7,992 nucleotides of DNA from an uncultured bacterium (GCA_903862375.1 CAIOXR010000100.1:1-7992), one strand, 5' to 3'; numbered from the stretch's first letter, positions 1 to 6,342 are shown. The notes: generated by a model from the sequence alone, not told the origin. Numbers and translations are program-made.

Positions 1-715
1 TAAAAATTTGTCTGCCACTAGTTTCTAAAATTATTGGAGTTTCATCTCCATCTCTTGTATTTATAAATATATAAGGAAATTTTTTATCTTTTACACAAAA
101 ACCACTTAAATATAAATCTTTTGATATTTCTTGTGGCATATAATGATAAGAACTTAGAGAAATTAAAATATTTTTTTCCTCTGCCTTTTTAAAAAGGTAA
201 TTTAAAACATCATCCTTTGGCATGTTTCTTATGTGATTTAAATCTATTTTAAAATAATCTCTTATGTTTTTAGCTATATCTTTATTTGAAACACCCATGA
301 TTATTTTATGGGAAACAGATCCTACAAAACTATTTTCTGGGGTCATAGGTAAAATTCTTTTTAAGAATTCTTGTTTTCTTGCTAAATCTTTAACAATAAG
401 TTCAATATCATTGCTTTTCATTTTACCTCTAAAAGCTAAACGAATTTCTTTTTTACTTGGGAGTTTTTGATCTAACTCATTTTCTTTATCTTTAATTTGT
501 TTATTAACTATATTTAATGGAGCAAAAAATAATGGGTAGGGAGTATCTGCTTTTTCCGACAAATCTTTTAAGTGAGATAAGCTTATTTCATTATCTGTAA
601 TTGCATTTTTATAAGAAGAATATTCTTTTACGTGAGAAATATTTAAGAGTGAAAGAAATACTTTCTTATTAATTTCAACTTTTTCAGTCTTTATTTTTAT
701 GAAGAATTTATCCAT
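1..715 (-). CDS. ImmA/IrrE-family metallopeptidase-like protein, C-terminus beyond the left edge
   Basis: Reading the minus strand from the ATG at 715-713 gives an uninterrupted frame of 238 codons to the window edge. Residues about 46-66 (SLSHLKDLSEKADTPYPLFF) match the last part of the degenerate XRE-like N-terminal region of long ImmA/IrrE proteins, which usually reads like 'tLkqLekfAkktgvPfgyFF'. Residues about 100-190 are helical, and residues 204-238 (SGFCVKDKKFPYIFIN..., then SGRQIF) correspond to the strand and helix that lead into the zinc-binding HExxH helix. That helix would lie just outside the window, so catalysis cannot be confirmed. Known members cleave repressors (ImmA of ICEBs1) or control stress responses (IrrE of Deinococcus). 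The gene is divergent from the recombinase, as expected for a mobile-element regulator, but whether it belongs to the same element is inference. AGGA lies 5 nt before the start. Codons are strongly A/T-biased. Confidence 0.8.
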   Translation of the reverse strand, partial: MDKFFIKIKTEKVEINKKVFLSLLNISHVKEYSSYKNAITDNEISLSHLKDLSEKADTPYPLFFAPLNIVNKQIKDKENELDQKLPSKKEIRLAFRGKMKSNDIELIVKDLARKQEFLKRILPMTPENSFVGSVSHKIIMGVSNKDIAKNIRDYFKIDLNHIRNMPKDDVLNYLFKKAEEKNILISLSSYHYMPQEISKDLYLSGFCVKDKKFPYIFINTRDGDETPIILETSGRQIF

Positions 716-720
716 AAATA

Positions 721-724
721 TCCT
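721..724 (-). promoter_or_regulatory. Shine-Dalgarno-like site of the ImmA-like gene
   Basis: On the minus strand AGGA sits 5 nt upstream of the ATG at 715. This supports that start, and it is the only convincing ribosome-binding site among the protein genes of the window. Confidence 0.5.
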
Positions 725-744
725 AAGTTCTTGTAAATAAACCT

Positions 745-753
745 AATATAGCA
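745..753 (-). promoter_or_regulatory. Extended -10 promoter of the ImmA-like gene
   Basis: The minus strand reads TGCTATATT, an extended -10 element (TGn plus TATATT). Transcription would begin about 7 nt downstream, giving a leader of roughly 22-25 nt that contains the AGGA site. No good -35 hexamer is visible at 17-18 nt spacing, which is acceptable for an extended -10 promoter. Confidence 0.4.
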
Positions 754-802
754 TTTTATAGGACTTTGAGTAGTTTTAGTTACCAACTCCTCCTACCTAG
801 AC

Positions 803-808
803 TTATAT
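803..808 (+). promoter_or_regulatory. Possible -10 element of the recombinase gene
   Basis: TTATAT at 803-808 (TATATA one base later) is the best -10-like hexamer before the recombinase gene. It would start transcription near 815, a few bases before the TTG at 823 and about 20 nt before the ATG at 835. No clear -35 is seen, so this is weak. Confidence 0.2.
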
Positions 809-859
809 AGGCATCTGCGTCATTGATTAGGTATATGCAAATATCAGCACAAATGCCTA
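808..859. repeat. 7-bp inverted repeat flanking the recombinase start codons
   Basis: TAGGCAT (808-814) and ATGCCTA (853-859) are perfect reverse complements 38 nt apart. They bracket both candidate upstream starts (TTG 823, ATG 835), and the right arm contains an in-frame ATG at 853. The pair could be an operator, part of a recombinase att site, an mRNA hairpin, or chance. Seven bases is short. Confidence 0.3.
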
Positions 860-2154
860 CCAGAGGGCTAACCAAGATAGCAACACCCATAAAGGTTAAA
901 TACTGCCTATATGCTCGTAAATCAACAGAATCAGAGGAAAGACAGGTTCTTTCAATAGATTCACAGATAAAGGAGATGCTTCAACTAGCTGAACGAGAAA
1001 ACTTAGAAATAGTGTGTATGAAGAGAGAATCTCATAGTGCTAAAGAAACTGGTCAGCGACCAGTTTTTAACGAAATAATTAGTGAAATTAAAGAAGGTAA
1101 ATTCAATGGAATACTTACTTGGGCTCCAGATAGAATAAGTAGAAATGCTGGAGACCTTGGACAAGTAGTAGATTTGATGGATGCGAACTTACTTCAAGAC
1201 ATAAGAACATTTGGGCAAAGATTTATGAACTCACCGAACGATAAATTTATGTTGATGATTCTTTGTGGACAAGCAAAACTAGAAAATGATAATAGAGGTA
1301 TCAATGTTAAAAGAGGATTACGAACAAGAGTAGAGATGGGGTTGTGGCCAGGAGTTGCACCAATAGGATATATGAATCAAAAGAGAATGGATTTGAAGTG
1401 TCAGATAATATTGGACCCTGACAGAGCTCCAATAATAAAAAAGATATTTGAAAAGATGGCATATGAAAGATGGTCAGGAAGAAAGATATATCATTGGCTT
1501 AAATTTGAGCTTAATTTCAAAACCCCAGGTAATCATGACTTAGCTCTCGGAAGTATATTTAGAATAATTCAAAATCATATTTATTATGGGCAATTTGAAT
1601 ATCCCAGAAAATCAGATAATTGGTATCAAGGTAAACATGAACCGATAGTTACTAAAGAATTATTTGATAAGGCGAATCAACAATTGAAAAGAGATGTGAT
1701 AGTTAGAGAAAGTCATGAGTTTGCATTCACAAAATTAATGACTTGTGGATTATGTGGTTCTGGTATATCAGCTGAGGAAAAATACAAGAAACTAAAGAAT
1801 GGAACAGTAGCTAAATATATTTACTATGGTTGTGGAAGGTCAAAAGATAGACACTGCAAGAATCCATATTTAAGAGAAGAAGAACTTATTGAACAATTGA
1901 TAAAACTGATAGATAAAATTGATATGAATGATGTTGGATTACAAATTAAATTTGAAGAAGAATTAAAGAGGATAAATAATTTTAATAAAGGAGTACTTGA
2001 AATAAATAATTCAAATAAAAAACATAAAGAGATAAATCTTAAGACTTATGCTAAGTATGTACTTAGAAGTGGAAGTAATGAGGAAAAGAGAGAATTAATG
2101 GGATGTTTTAAATCGAGAATTAAATTAATAAAACAAATTGCAACAATAGAGTAG
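823..2154 (+). CDS. Serine site-specific recombinase (resolvase/invertase N-terminus, recombinase domain, zinc beta ribbon)
   Basis: This protein should cut and rejoin DNA at paired att sites through a covalent serine-DNA intermediate. The catalytic domain is at about residues 25-170. It contains YARKST with the likely nucleophile Ser34, the SIDSQ motif at 44-48, Arg79 in GQRPVF, and DRISRN with Arg104 and Arg107. A recombinase domain follows (about 180-290, including PIGY and a YYGQFEYP segment). A zinc ribbon then carries Cys308, Cys311, Cys337 and Cys345, ahead of a helical, lysine-rich tail. At 443 residues it is short for a large serine recombinase but looks complete. From memory it closely resembles recombinases common in Patescibacteria. 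The start is uncertain: the longest frame begins at TTG 823, and ATG 835 and ATG 853 are alternatives. None has a good Shine-Dalgarno site, and relatives seem to start just before the KYCLYARKS segment. Most Arg codons are AGA. Confidence 0.93.
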   Translation: MIRYMQISAQMPTRGLTKIATPIKVKYCLYARKSTESEERQVLSIDSQIKEMLQLAERENLEIVCMKRESHSAKETGQRPVFNEIISEIKEGKFNGILTWAPDRISRNAGDLGQVVDLMDANLLQDIRTFGQRFMNSPNDKFMLMILCGQAKLENDNRGINVKRGLRTRVEMGLWPGVAPIGYMNQKRMDLKCQIILDPDRAPIIKKIFEKMAYERWSGRKIYHWLKFELNFKTPGNHDLALGSIFRIIQNHIYYGQFEYPRKSDNWYQGKHEPIVTKELFDKANQQLKRDVIVRESHEFAFTKLMTCGLCGSGISAEEKYKKLKNGTVAKYIYYGCGRSKDRHCKNPYLREEELIEQLIKLIDKIDMNDVGLQIKFEEELKRINNFNKGVLEINNSNKKHKEINLKTYAKYVLRSGSNEEKRELMGCFKSRIKLIKQIATIE

Positions 2155-2166
2155 ATTCGTTAAAAA

Positions 2167-2175
2167 TGTTAAAAT
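2167..2175 (+). promoter_or_regulatory. Extended -10 promoter of the 1177-residue gene
   Basis: TGTTAAAAT fits TGn plus a -10 hexamer (TAAAAT, 2170-2175). It ends exactly 6 nt before the GTG at 2182, so transcription would begin at or next to the start codon, giving a leaderless mRNA. No Shine-Dalgarno site is present and no strong -35 is seen. It lies within a short tandem repeat (GTTAAAAAT then GTTAAAATC). Confidence 0.45.
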
Positions 2176-2181
2176 CTACAT

Positions 2182-5100
2182 GTGAATGAAAACACACCAA
2201 AATCAGCAACAGATAGTAACAGCCAATCATTTGAGCTTGAGCCACGCCAAAAAAAGATTTATAAACGTCTTTTTCTTGTTGGTTCTGGTGCTGCAGAATT
2301 TTACTATGATGCCTGCAGGTTAATGTCTGACTCTACTGTTCCAGCCTTTGGTGCAACTACACATCTTGTTGGTCATTTAGTTAGAGAGGTAGAAAGCTCA
2401 ATGCGAGATGTCCTTGAGCCTTTTACTGGTAGGTCGCCATCACAGATTAAGAAGTGTGATAAATGTGATAGTAAAATTCAAAAAAGAAAAACTTGTATAT
2501 TTTGCAAACAACAAAAAATTATAAGCCTAGGTCATAAAGATGAAATTAAATTAATTCTGAAGGGACTAGGAATTAAATCAACTGATCCTGTAGCAAAAGC
2601 TTGGTTAGATATCAGCAAAAAGGGATTACATAAGCTTGCACACAGATCTGGTTTAAATAGTGCTAGAAAAATAAGTCCAGAGTTTATGGATTTTTGGAAT
2701 GGAACAGAGCGTGTGCTCGATGGCATTCTGGATGTTCTTGAGGCAAAGTATACAGTTATCTTTAAAAAGATAGATGAGATTATCAAAAAAAATAATCCTA
2801 GCCAATCAGACGCTGATTATTTATATTCAAATGTACCAAATACGTTGCTCGCGCAAGATCGTATTTTTAAAAATTTAGATAATTCTAAGTGGTTACCTCT
2901 TTTAAGAAAAAAGAAGTTTTTTGATGATACTCCTCAGCCTATATACGGTGAGTATCAAGGATCACAAACTGTTTCTTATCCGGCTTGGCCGGCTGCAACA
3001 TACCTTAAAAAGATGGCTTCTGTTGATTCGGTTGCTGTAAGAGATATTCTATTAAAAATACCTGAAACAAAAAATGAAACAGTAAAAGCTAGTTTATTAG
3101 AGATTAGCTTAGAATTGTCCACAGCTGATAGAAAGAAAGTTTTTCAAAAAATGAAAACTTGGATGGATGGTCAACAACATTATTATGTTAATGATGCAAC
3201 AAATAATTTATTTTTGAAATCAATTGAAGAGGGAGAAATGGATGTTGCATTCGAGGCTGCCGTCTTGCTTTTAGACTTCAAGCCAGACCCTCGTTCAAAT
3301 AATACAGACGAGAACGAATTTGCATTTTCTTATGATCCAATAAGTCGTTTAGATGAATGGCACTATGAGCGTTTTATAAATGGAACATTTCAAAAAATTG
3401 TTAAAGCTGATCCCATTCGCTCTTTTGATTTGTTATCACAGATGTTAGCGAATTTTGTTAGTTTGAAATACAAAAATCGTAAGCAAGCTGCAGACCATGA
3501 AGATTACATGTACATCTCTAGACCAGCTATTGAGGACCATGAACAAAACCGCGATTATCACCAAATTGAGAATTCTCTTATCACTTCTGTACGAGATATC
3601 GCAGATAGTTTGATTATTAAAAATAAAAGCTCGCTAAAAAAAATTATCAAGAAACTGGAAGATAGCAAGTGGACAATCTTTAAAAGAATTGCAATTTATT
3701 TAATATCAAAATACCCAAGTGTTGATGTTGGGTTAACAAATAAGTATCTGGCCAACCCAGAGTTTTTTGATAAATCTAATGTAGAGCATGAATATGTTCA
3801 GTTGATGGATTCTGGGTTTCGGTTTTTAACACCAAAGAACAAGGAACGAATTTTTAAATGGATTAAAAAGGCTGAATACCCTAATGAACTTATTCGGAAG
3901 ATGACGGCTGACTCAAAAGAAAATATAAGCGATGATTACACAAAAAAGAAACTTGAAAGTTGGGAGCATGAGCAATTGTATTTTTTACGGAATCATTTGA
4001 AAGGCAAATGGAAAAAGAGGTACCAAGAATTAAGTAAAGAATACCAAGAGCCAAAATACCCCGGATTTCCATCATACATGTCTAGTTATTCTGGACCTTC
4101 AAGCGTGGTAAATGCAGTATCAATTGAAGAGATGGATGAGACCAAGTTATTAGAACTTTTAAAAAGCTGGAAACCCGATGATGGAGATAATCATTTCGGG
4201 CCCAGCAAAGATGGATTGGGTAGAGAACTAGGTATAGCTATTAAAAGAAAACCAGATTTTTTTGTCGCGCTTGCAGAAAAGTTTATTGGATTAGATCCAA
4301 CTTATATTCGTTCTTACATTTACGCTTTCCAAGAATTAATACAAAATGATTACGATCTTAACTGGGATTCTTTTTTATCTCTTTGTGAATGGGTTATTGA
4401 ACAGCCAATAGTAATTGAAGGTAGAACTGGGGATGTCTTTGACCAAGATCCTGATTGGGAATGGACACGAAAAGCAGTGGCTTCGCTTTTATCTAGAGGG
4501 CTAAACGATAACGACATACCATACCGACTAAGAGAACGTGTTTGGAAAGTCATTGAACCATTAACAACCGACCCAAATCCTACTCCAGAACAAGAAGTTG
4601 ATTCAACTGGAAAGAAAATTCGTGACGCTTACTCTTTAACCATTAACACAACACGAGGAGACGCTGTAAGTGCTGTCGTTGAGTATGCACTTTGGGTTCA
4701 TCGTAGTATAGAGGCTACTGAGGATGGAAAAGAGAAGTTAAAAGTTGGTTTTAAAAACATGCCGGAAGTTCAAGAGATTCTTGATTATCACTTAGACCCA
4801 AAGAACGATCCTTCTATTGCTGTTCGAGCTGTTTACGGTAGATTTTTCCCTTGGTTACTTTTATTAGATAGGACTTGGACCATTAAAAGTATTCCAGACA
4901 TATTTCCTAATAATAAATTTGGAACTTCTCTTTATGGCGCTGCATGGGAGACGTATGTTTGCCACGTTCCTGCCTACAACGAACCATTTGATCTCCTTAT
5001 GAATGAGTACAAAGCGGCAGTGTTGAATCTTGGTAAAAAAGAAGTGAGTGATGAAGATCGTCATATAAATCCTGAAGAACATTTAGCAAATCACTTAATG

Positions 5101-5715
5101 ACCCTTTACTGGAGAGGGAAAATAAACCTAGATGATGAGATTTTAGTTAATTTCTGGAAGTTGGCGTCAAATGAAATAAGAGGATTTGCTATCGATTCCC
5201 TCGGCCGTGGAATTTTGGATGAGAAAGTTGAAGTTCCACCAGAAACAATTAAAAGATTAATGACACTATGGGAGAGTAGGTTAAAAGCTGCTGAAGCATC
5301 AAGTGACAAATCTCAATACGAGAGAGAAATGTCAGCATTCGGTTGGTGGTTTGCTTCAAATAAATTTGATCATGCTTGGGTTAGTGATCAGTATTTACGA
5401 GCACTTAATATTGGTATAAAAACACAGTCTGATTATTACGTTACAAAACAGTTGGTAAGGTTGGTACCGATAATACCTATTAAAACAATCGAGATACTAG
5501 AGAAGTTGATTGAAACTCAGCAAAAAGATTGGGTTATTTTCGGTAACAAAACAGAGATAAGGAAAATTCTTTCCCTAAGTTTAAGGTCCCCAGACCCAGA
5601 AGCTAGAAAAAAATCTGAAGAGTTAATCAACAGAATTGTATCTAAGGGTTATACTGAATTTGAAGATTTGCTTAAAGATCCACCTCCAGAAATTAATCTG
5701 GATGAAAATCTCTAA
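2182..5715 (+). CDS. Large conserved protein: helical N-terminus with inserted zinc knuckle, then alpha-solenoid-like repeats; function unknown
   Basis: The protein is 1177 residues and appears soluble, with no signal peptide or membrane segment. Residues about 25-210 form a mostly helical domain containing THLVGHLVREVESSMRDVL (from about 60) and HKLAHR (150-155). This loosely recalls HEPN-type bundles, but the usual RNxxxH is not present. The domain is interrupted by a probable zinc knuckle (Cys92, Cys95, Cys105, Cys108). Residues about 215-1165 look like a helical-repeat solenoid rich in Trp and Asp/Glu. Distinctive segments are SWEHEQ (about 593), DPDWEW (756), INTTRGDA (821), FPWLLLLD (about 890) and FGWWFASNKFD (about 1050). 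I recall similar uncharacterised proteins in GC-rich bacteria such as actinobacteria, but could not check. No Walker A, nuclease or protease motif is evident. CGN arginine codons are frequent, unlike the neighbouring recombinase, which suggests transfer. The GTG start lacks a Shine-Dalgarno site but follows a -10-like element. A defence role is inference. Confidence 0.85.
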   Translation: MNENTPKSATDSNSQSFELEPRQKKIYKRLFLVGSGAAEFYYDACRLMSDSTVPAFGATTHLVGHLVREVESSMRDVLEPFTGRSPSQIKKCDKCDSKIQKRKTCIFCKQQKIISLGHKDEIKLILKGLGIKSTDPVAKAWLDISKKGLHKLAHRSGLNSARKISPEFMDFWNGTERVLDGILDVLEAKYTVIFKKIDEIIKKNNPSQSDADYLYSNVPNTLLAQDRIFKNLDNSKWLPLLRKKKFFDDTPQPIYGEYQGSQTVSYPAWPAATYLKKMASVDSVAVRDILLKIPETKNETVKASLLEISLELSTADRKKVFQKMKTWMDGQQHYYVNDATNNLFLKSIEEGEMDVAFEAAVLLLDFKPDPRSNNTDENEFAFSYDPISRLDEWHYERFINGTFQKIVKADPIRSFDLLSQMLANFVSLKYKNRKQAADHEDYMYISRPAIEDHEQNRDYHQIENSLITSVRDIADSLIIKNKSSLKKIIKKLEDSKWTIFKRIAIYLISKYPSVDVGLTNKYLANPEFFDKSNVEHEYVQLMDSGFRFLTPKNKERIFKWIKKAEYPNELIRKMTADSKENISDDYTKKKLESWEHEQLYFLRNHLKGKWKKRYQELSKEYQEPKYPGFPSYMSSYSGPSSVVNAVSIEEMDETKLLELLKSWKPDDGDNHFGPSKDGLGRELGIAIKRKPDFFVALAEKFIGLDPTYIRSYIYAFQELIQNDYDLNWDSFLSLCEWVIEQPIVIEGRTGDVFDQDPDWEWTRKAVASLLSRGLNDNDIPYRLRERVWKVIEPLTTDPNPTPEQEVDSTGKKIRDAYSLTINTTRGDAVSAVVEYALWVHRSIEATEDGKEKLKVGFKNMPEVQEILDYHLDPKNDPSIAVRAVYGRFFPWLLLLDRTWTIKSIPDIFPNNKFGTSLYGAAWETYVCHVPAYNEPFDLLMNEYKAAVLNLGKKEVSDEDRHINPEEHLANHLMTLYWRGKINLDDEILVNFWKLASNEIRGFAIDSLGRGILDEKVEVPPETIKRLMTLWESRLKAAEASSDKSQYEREMSAFGWWFASNKFDHAWVSDQYLRALNIGIKTQSDYYVTKQLVRLVPIIPIKTIEILEKLIETQQKDWVIFGNKTEIRKILSLSLRSPDPEARKKSEELINRIVSKGYTEFEDLLKDPPPEINLDENL

Positions 5716-5735
5716 TTTATTTTTACTTAATTGGA

Positions 5736-5753
5736 ACTCATGGGCGCATGAGT
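5736..5753. repeat. Perfect 7-bp inverted repeat with 4-nt loop between converging genes
   Basis: ACTCATG (5736-5742), GGCG, then CATGAGT (5747-5753) form a compact hairpin between the 3' end of the 1177-residue gene and the 3' end of the minus-strand tRNA. Neither strand has a following T-run, so it is not a standard intrinsic terminator. It could be a two-way hairpin stop, a mRNA 3' stabiliser, or part of a recombinase att site at the right end of the accessory segment. Confidence 0.5.
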
Positions 5754-5776
5754 CTACCGATACTATATTTTTCCTG

Positions 5777-5863
5777 CGGAGGCGGTGAGATTCGAACTCA
5801 CGGAACCGATTAAAGTTCGACGGTTTAGTAAACCGTTGATTTAAACCACTCATCCACGCCTCC
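5777..5863 (-). tRNA. tRNA-Ser with unusual anticodon ACT
   Basis: The minus strand folds as a class II tRNA. The acceptor stem GGAGGCG/CGCCTCC is perfect and the discriminator is G. There is a 3-bp D stem (GAT/ATC) with a GG-containing loop. The anticodon stem ACGGT/ACCGT encloses the loop TTACTAA, followed by a long variable region (18 nt) and the T arm GTGAG-TTCGAAT-CTCAC. Long variable arm, GGAG acceptor and G discriminator all indicate serine. The anticodon is ACT (from + strand 5827-5829), where GCT would be expected. The stem register is fixed by symmetry, so there is no alternative anticodon. CCA is not encoded. Its body differs from the tRNA-Ser(GCT) next door, so it is not a fresh duplicate. 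It could be a functional AGU reader, a decayed gene or an assembly error. Confidence 0.85.
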
Positions 5864-5923
5864 TAACTTCGTTCGTTGGCTTGTCTTAGTACCAACTGGG
5901 TATTTCTACACTTTCATTTTTTT

Positions 5924-5932
5924 ATACTAGCA
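5924..5932 (-). promoter_or_regulatory. Extended -10 promoter of the minus-strand tRNA-Ser
   Basis: The minus strand reads TGCTAGTAT (TGn plus TAGTAT, hexamer at 5929-5924). TTTATA lies 17 nt upstream (5952-5947) as a possible -35. Transcription near 5917 would give a leader of about 54 nt before the tRNA. That leader contains a GTTGG/CCAAC hairpin (5875-5879 with 5892-5896). Confidence 0.4.
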
Positions 5933-5990
5933 TATTTATCATAAAATATAAAATTTAATTTTTTGAGTAAAAATGTTAAATATGATAAGG

Positions 5991-5996
5991 TATAAA
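5991..5996 (+). promoter_or_regulatory. -10 element of tRNA-Ser(GCT)
   Basis: TATAAA ends 8 nt before the first base of the mature tRNA at 6005, so the primary transcript would have almost no 5' leader. No convincing -35 is seen at normal spacing. Confidence 0.45.
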
Positions 5997-6004
5997 AGTA
6001 TTAT

Positions 6005-6091
6005 GGAGCCGTGTCAGAGTGGTCTAACGTACCTCTTTGCTAAAGAGGCAGGGTGTAAAAGCCCTCGCTGGTTCGAATCCAGCCGGCTCCG
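6005..6091 (+). tRNA. tRNA-Ser(GCT)
   Basis: This is a complete class II tRNA. It has acceptor stem GGAGCCG/CGGCTCC, discriminator G and a D loop with GG. The anticodon stem CCTCT/AGAGG encloses the loop TTGCTAA, with anticodon GCT at 6039-6041. A long variable arm has a GGG/CCC-containing stem, and the T arm is GCTGG-TTCGAAT-CCAGC. It carries serine to AGC and AGU codons. CCA is not encoded. A terminator follows 13 nt later, and the gene is divergent from the other tRNA-Ser with 141 bp between them. Confidence 0.96.
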
Positions 6092-6104
6092 CTCGTACAA
6101 AAAT

Positions 6105-6125
6105 GACTCCATGGAGTCTTTTTTT
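6105..6125 (+). terminator. Intrinsic terminator of tRNA-Ser(GCT)
   Basis: GACTC-CATG-GAGTC forms a perfect stem and is followed directly by seven T residues. An A-run just before the stem extends pairing and could let it work weakly in the other direction. Confidence 0.85.
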
Positions 6126-6159
6126 GTTGAGCGAAGCCGAGCTAGTAAACTTCTTTGCT

Positions 6160-6180
6160 GGCGTGCTGGAGTGCTGGAGT
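6160..6180 (+). repeat. Short tandem repeat that also matches 15 bp of the enolase gene
   Basis: GTGCTGGA occurs twice in tandem (6163-6170, 6171-6178). The 15-mer GGCGTGCTGGAGTGC at 6160-6174 recurs exactly at 6460-6474 inside the enolase gene, 300 bp away. In enolase it encodes part of the catalytic-loop region (around GRAGVP), so the spacer copy is presumably the derived one. Confidence 0.6.
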
Positions 6181-6260
6181 CGAAAATATTTTCTATGTGA
6201 GTATAATCACGAACGGAAAAGATATACTGAAACAGTAAGTTTCAAAAAATGTACTCATGG

Positions 6261-6275
6261 TCCAGCCGGCGCCGC
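6261..6275 (+). other. tRNA-Ser 3'-end-like fragment
   Basis: TCCAGCCGGCGCCGC matches 14 of 15 bases of the 3' end of tRNA-Ser(GCT) at 6078-6092 (3' T stem, acceptor strand, discriminator). No matching 5' T stem or acceptor strand is present just upstream, so it is not a tRNA. A weaker likeness to the tRNA anticodon region (ACTTCTTTGCT at 6149-6157 and just before) lies upstream. It may be a decayed tRNA copy or a scar of an element that used the tRNA 3' end as its att site. The rest of the 231-bp spacer shows no gene I can support. Confidence 0.4.
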
Positions 6276-6307
6276 AATTTAAATAGTTTTTAGAACTTTT
6301 TATTATA

Positions 6308-6316
6308 TGTTAGAAT
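6308..6316 (+). promoter_or_regulatory. Candidate upstream promoter of enolase (extended -10)
   Basis: TGTTAGAAT fits TGn plus TAGAAT. Transcription would start near 6323 and give a leader of about 34 nt without a Shine-Dalgarno site. It competes with the nearer candidate at 6343-6350. Confidence 0.3.
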
Positions 6317-6342
6317 ATATATATTAAATGATTATTAATTAA

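Noticed and set aside
264..470. Plus-strand open frame of 68 codons
   Set aside because: It lies antisense inside the ImmA-like gene, whose minus-strand frame is open over 238 codons and has family similarity.
2275..2310. LVGSGAAE in the large protein as a possible Walker A or nucleotide-binding loop
   Set aside because: It lacks the GxxxxGK[S/T] pattern, and no Walker B partner was seen, so no NTPase claim is made.
5777..5800. Recombinase insertion at the 3' end of the minus-strand tRNA-Ser, since the accessory genes lie on its 3' side
   Set aside because: No copy of the tRNA 3' end is present in the left intergenic region (716-822), and serine recombinases do not usually use tRNA 3' ends.
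5821..5835. Reading the minus-strand tRNA loop as CTA (amber suppressor)
   Set aside because: Stem pairing ACGGT/ACCGT fixes the seven-base loop TTACTAA with U33 before ACT; the CTA register is not possible.
2532..5853. Several minus-strand frames of 61-84 codons within or overlapping the 1177-residue gene
   Set aside because: All but one are antisense shadows of a continuous coding frame. The last (5623-5853) also runs through the tRNA-Ser gene.
6037..6282. Plus-strand open frames across tRNA-Ser(GCT) and its terminator (also 5973-6200)
   Set aside because: They translate through a complete tRNA and an intrinsic terminator, with no ribosome-binding site; they are chance frames.
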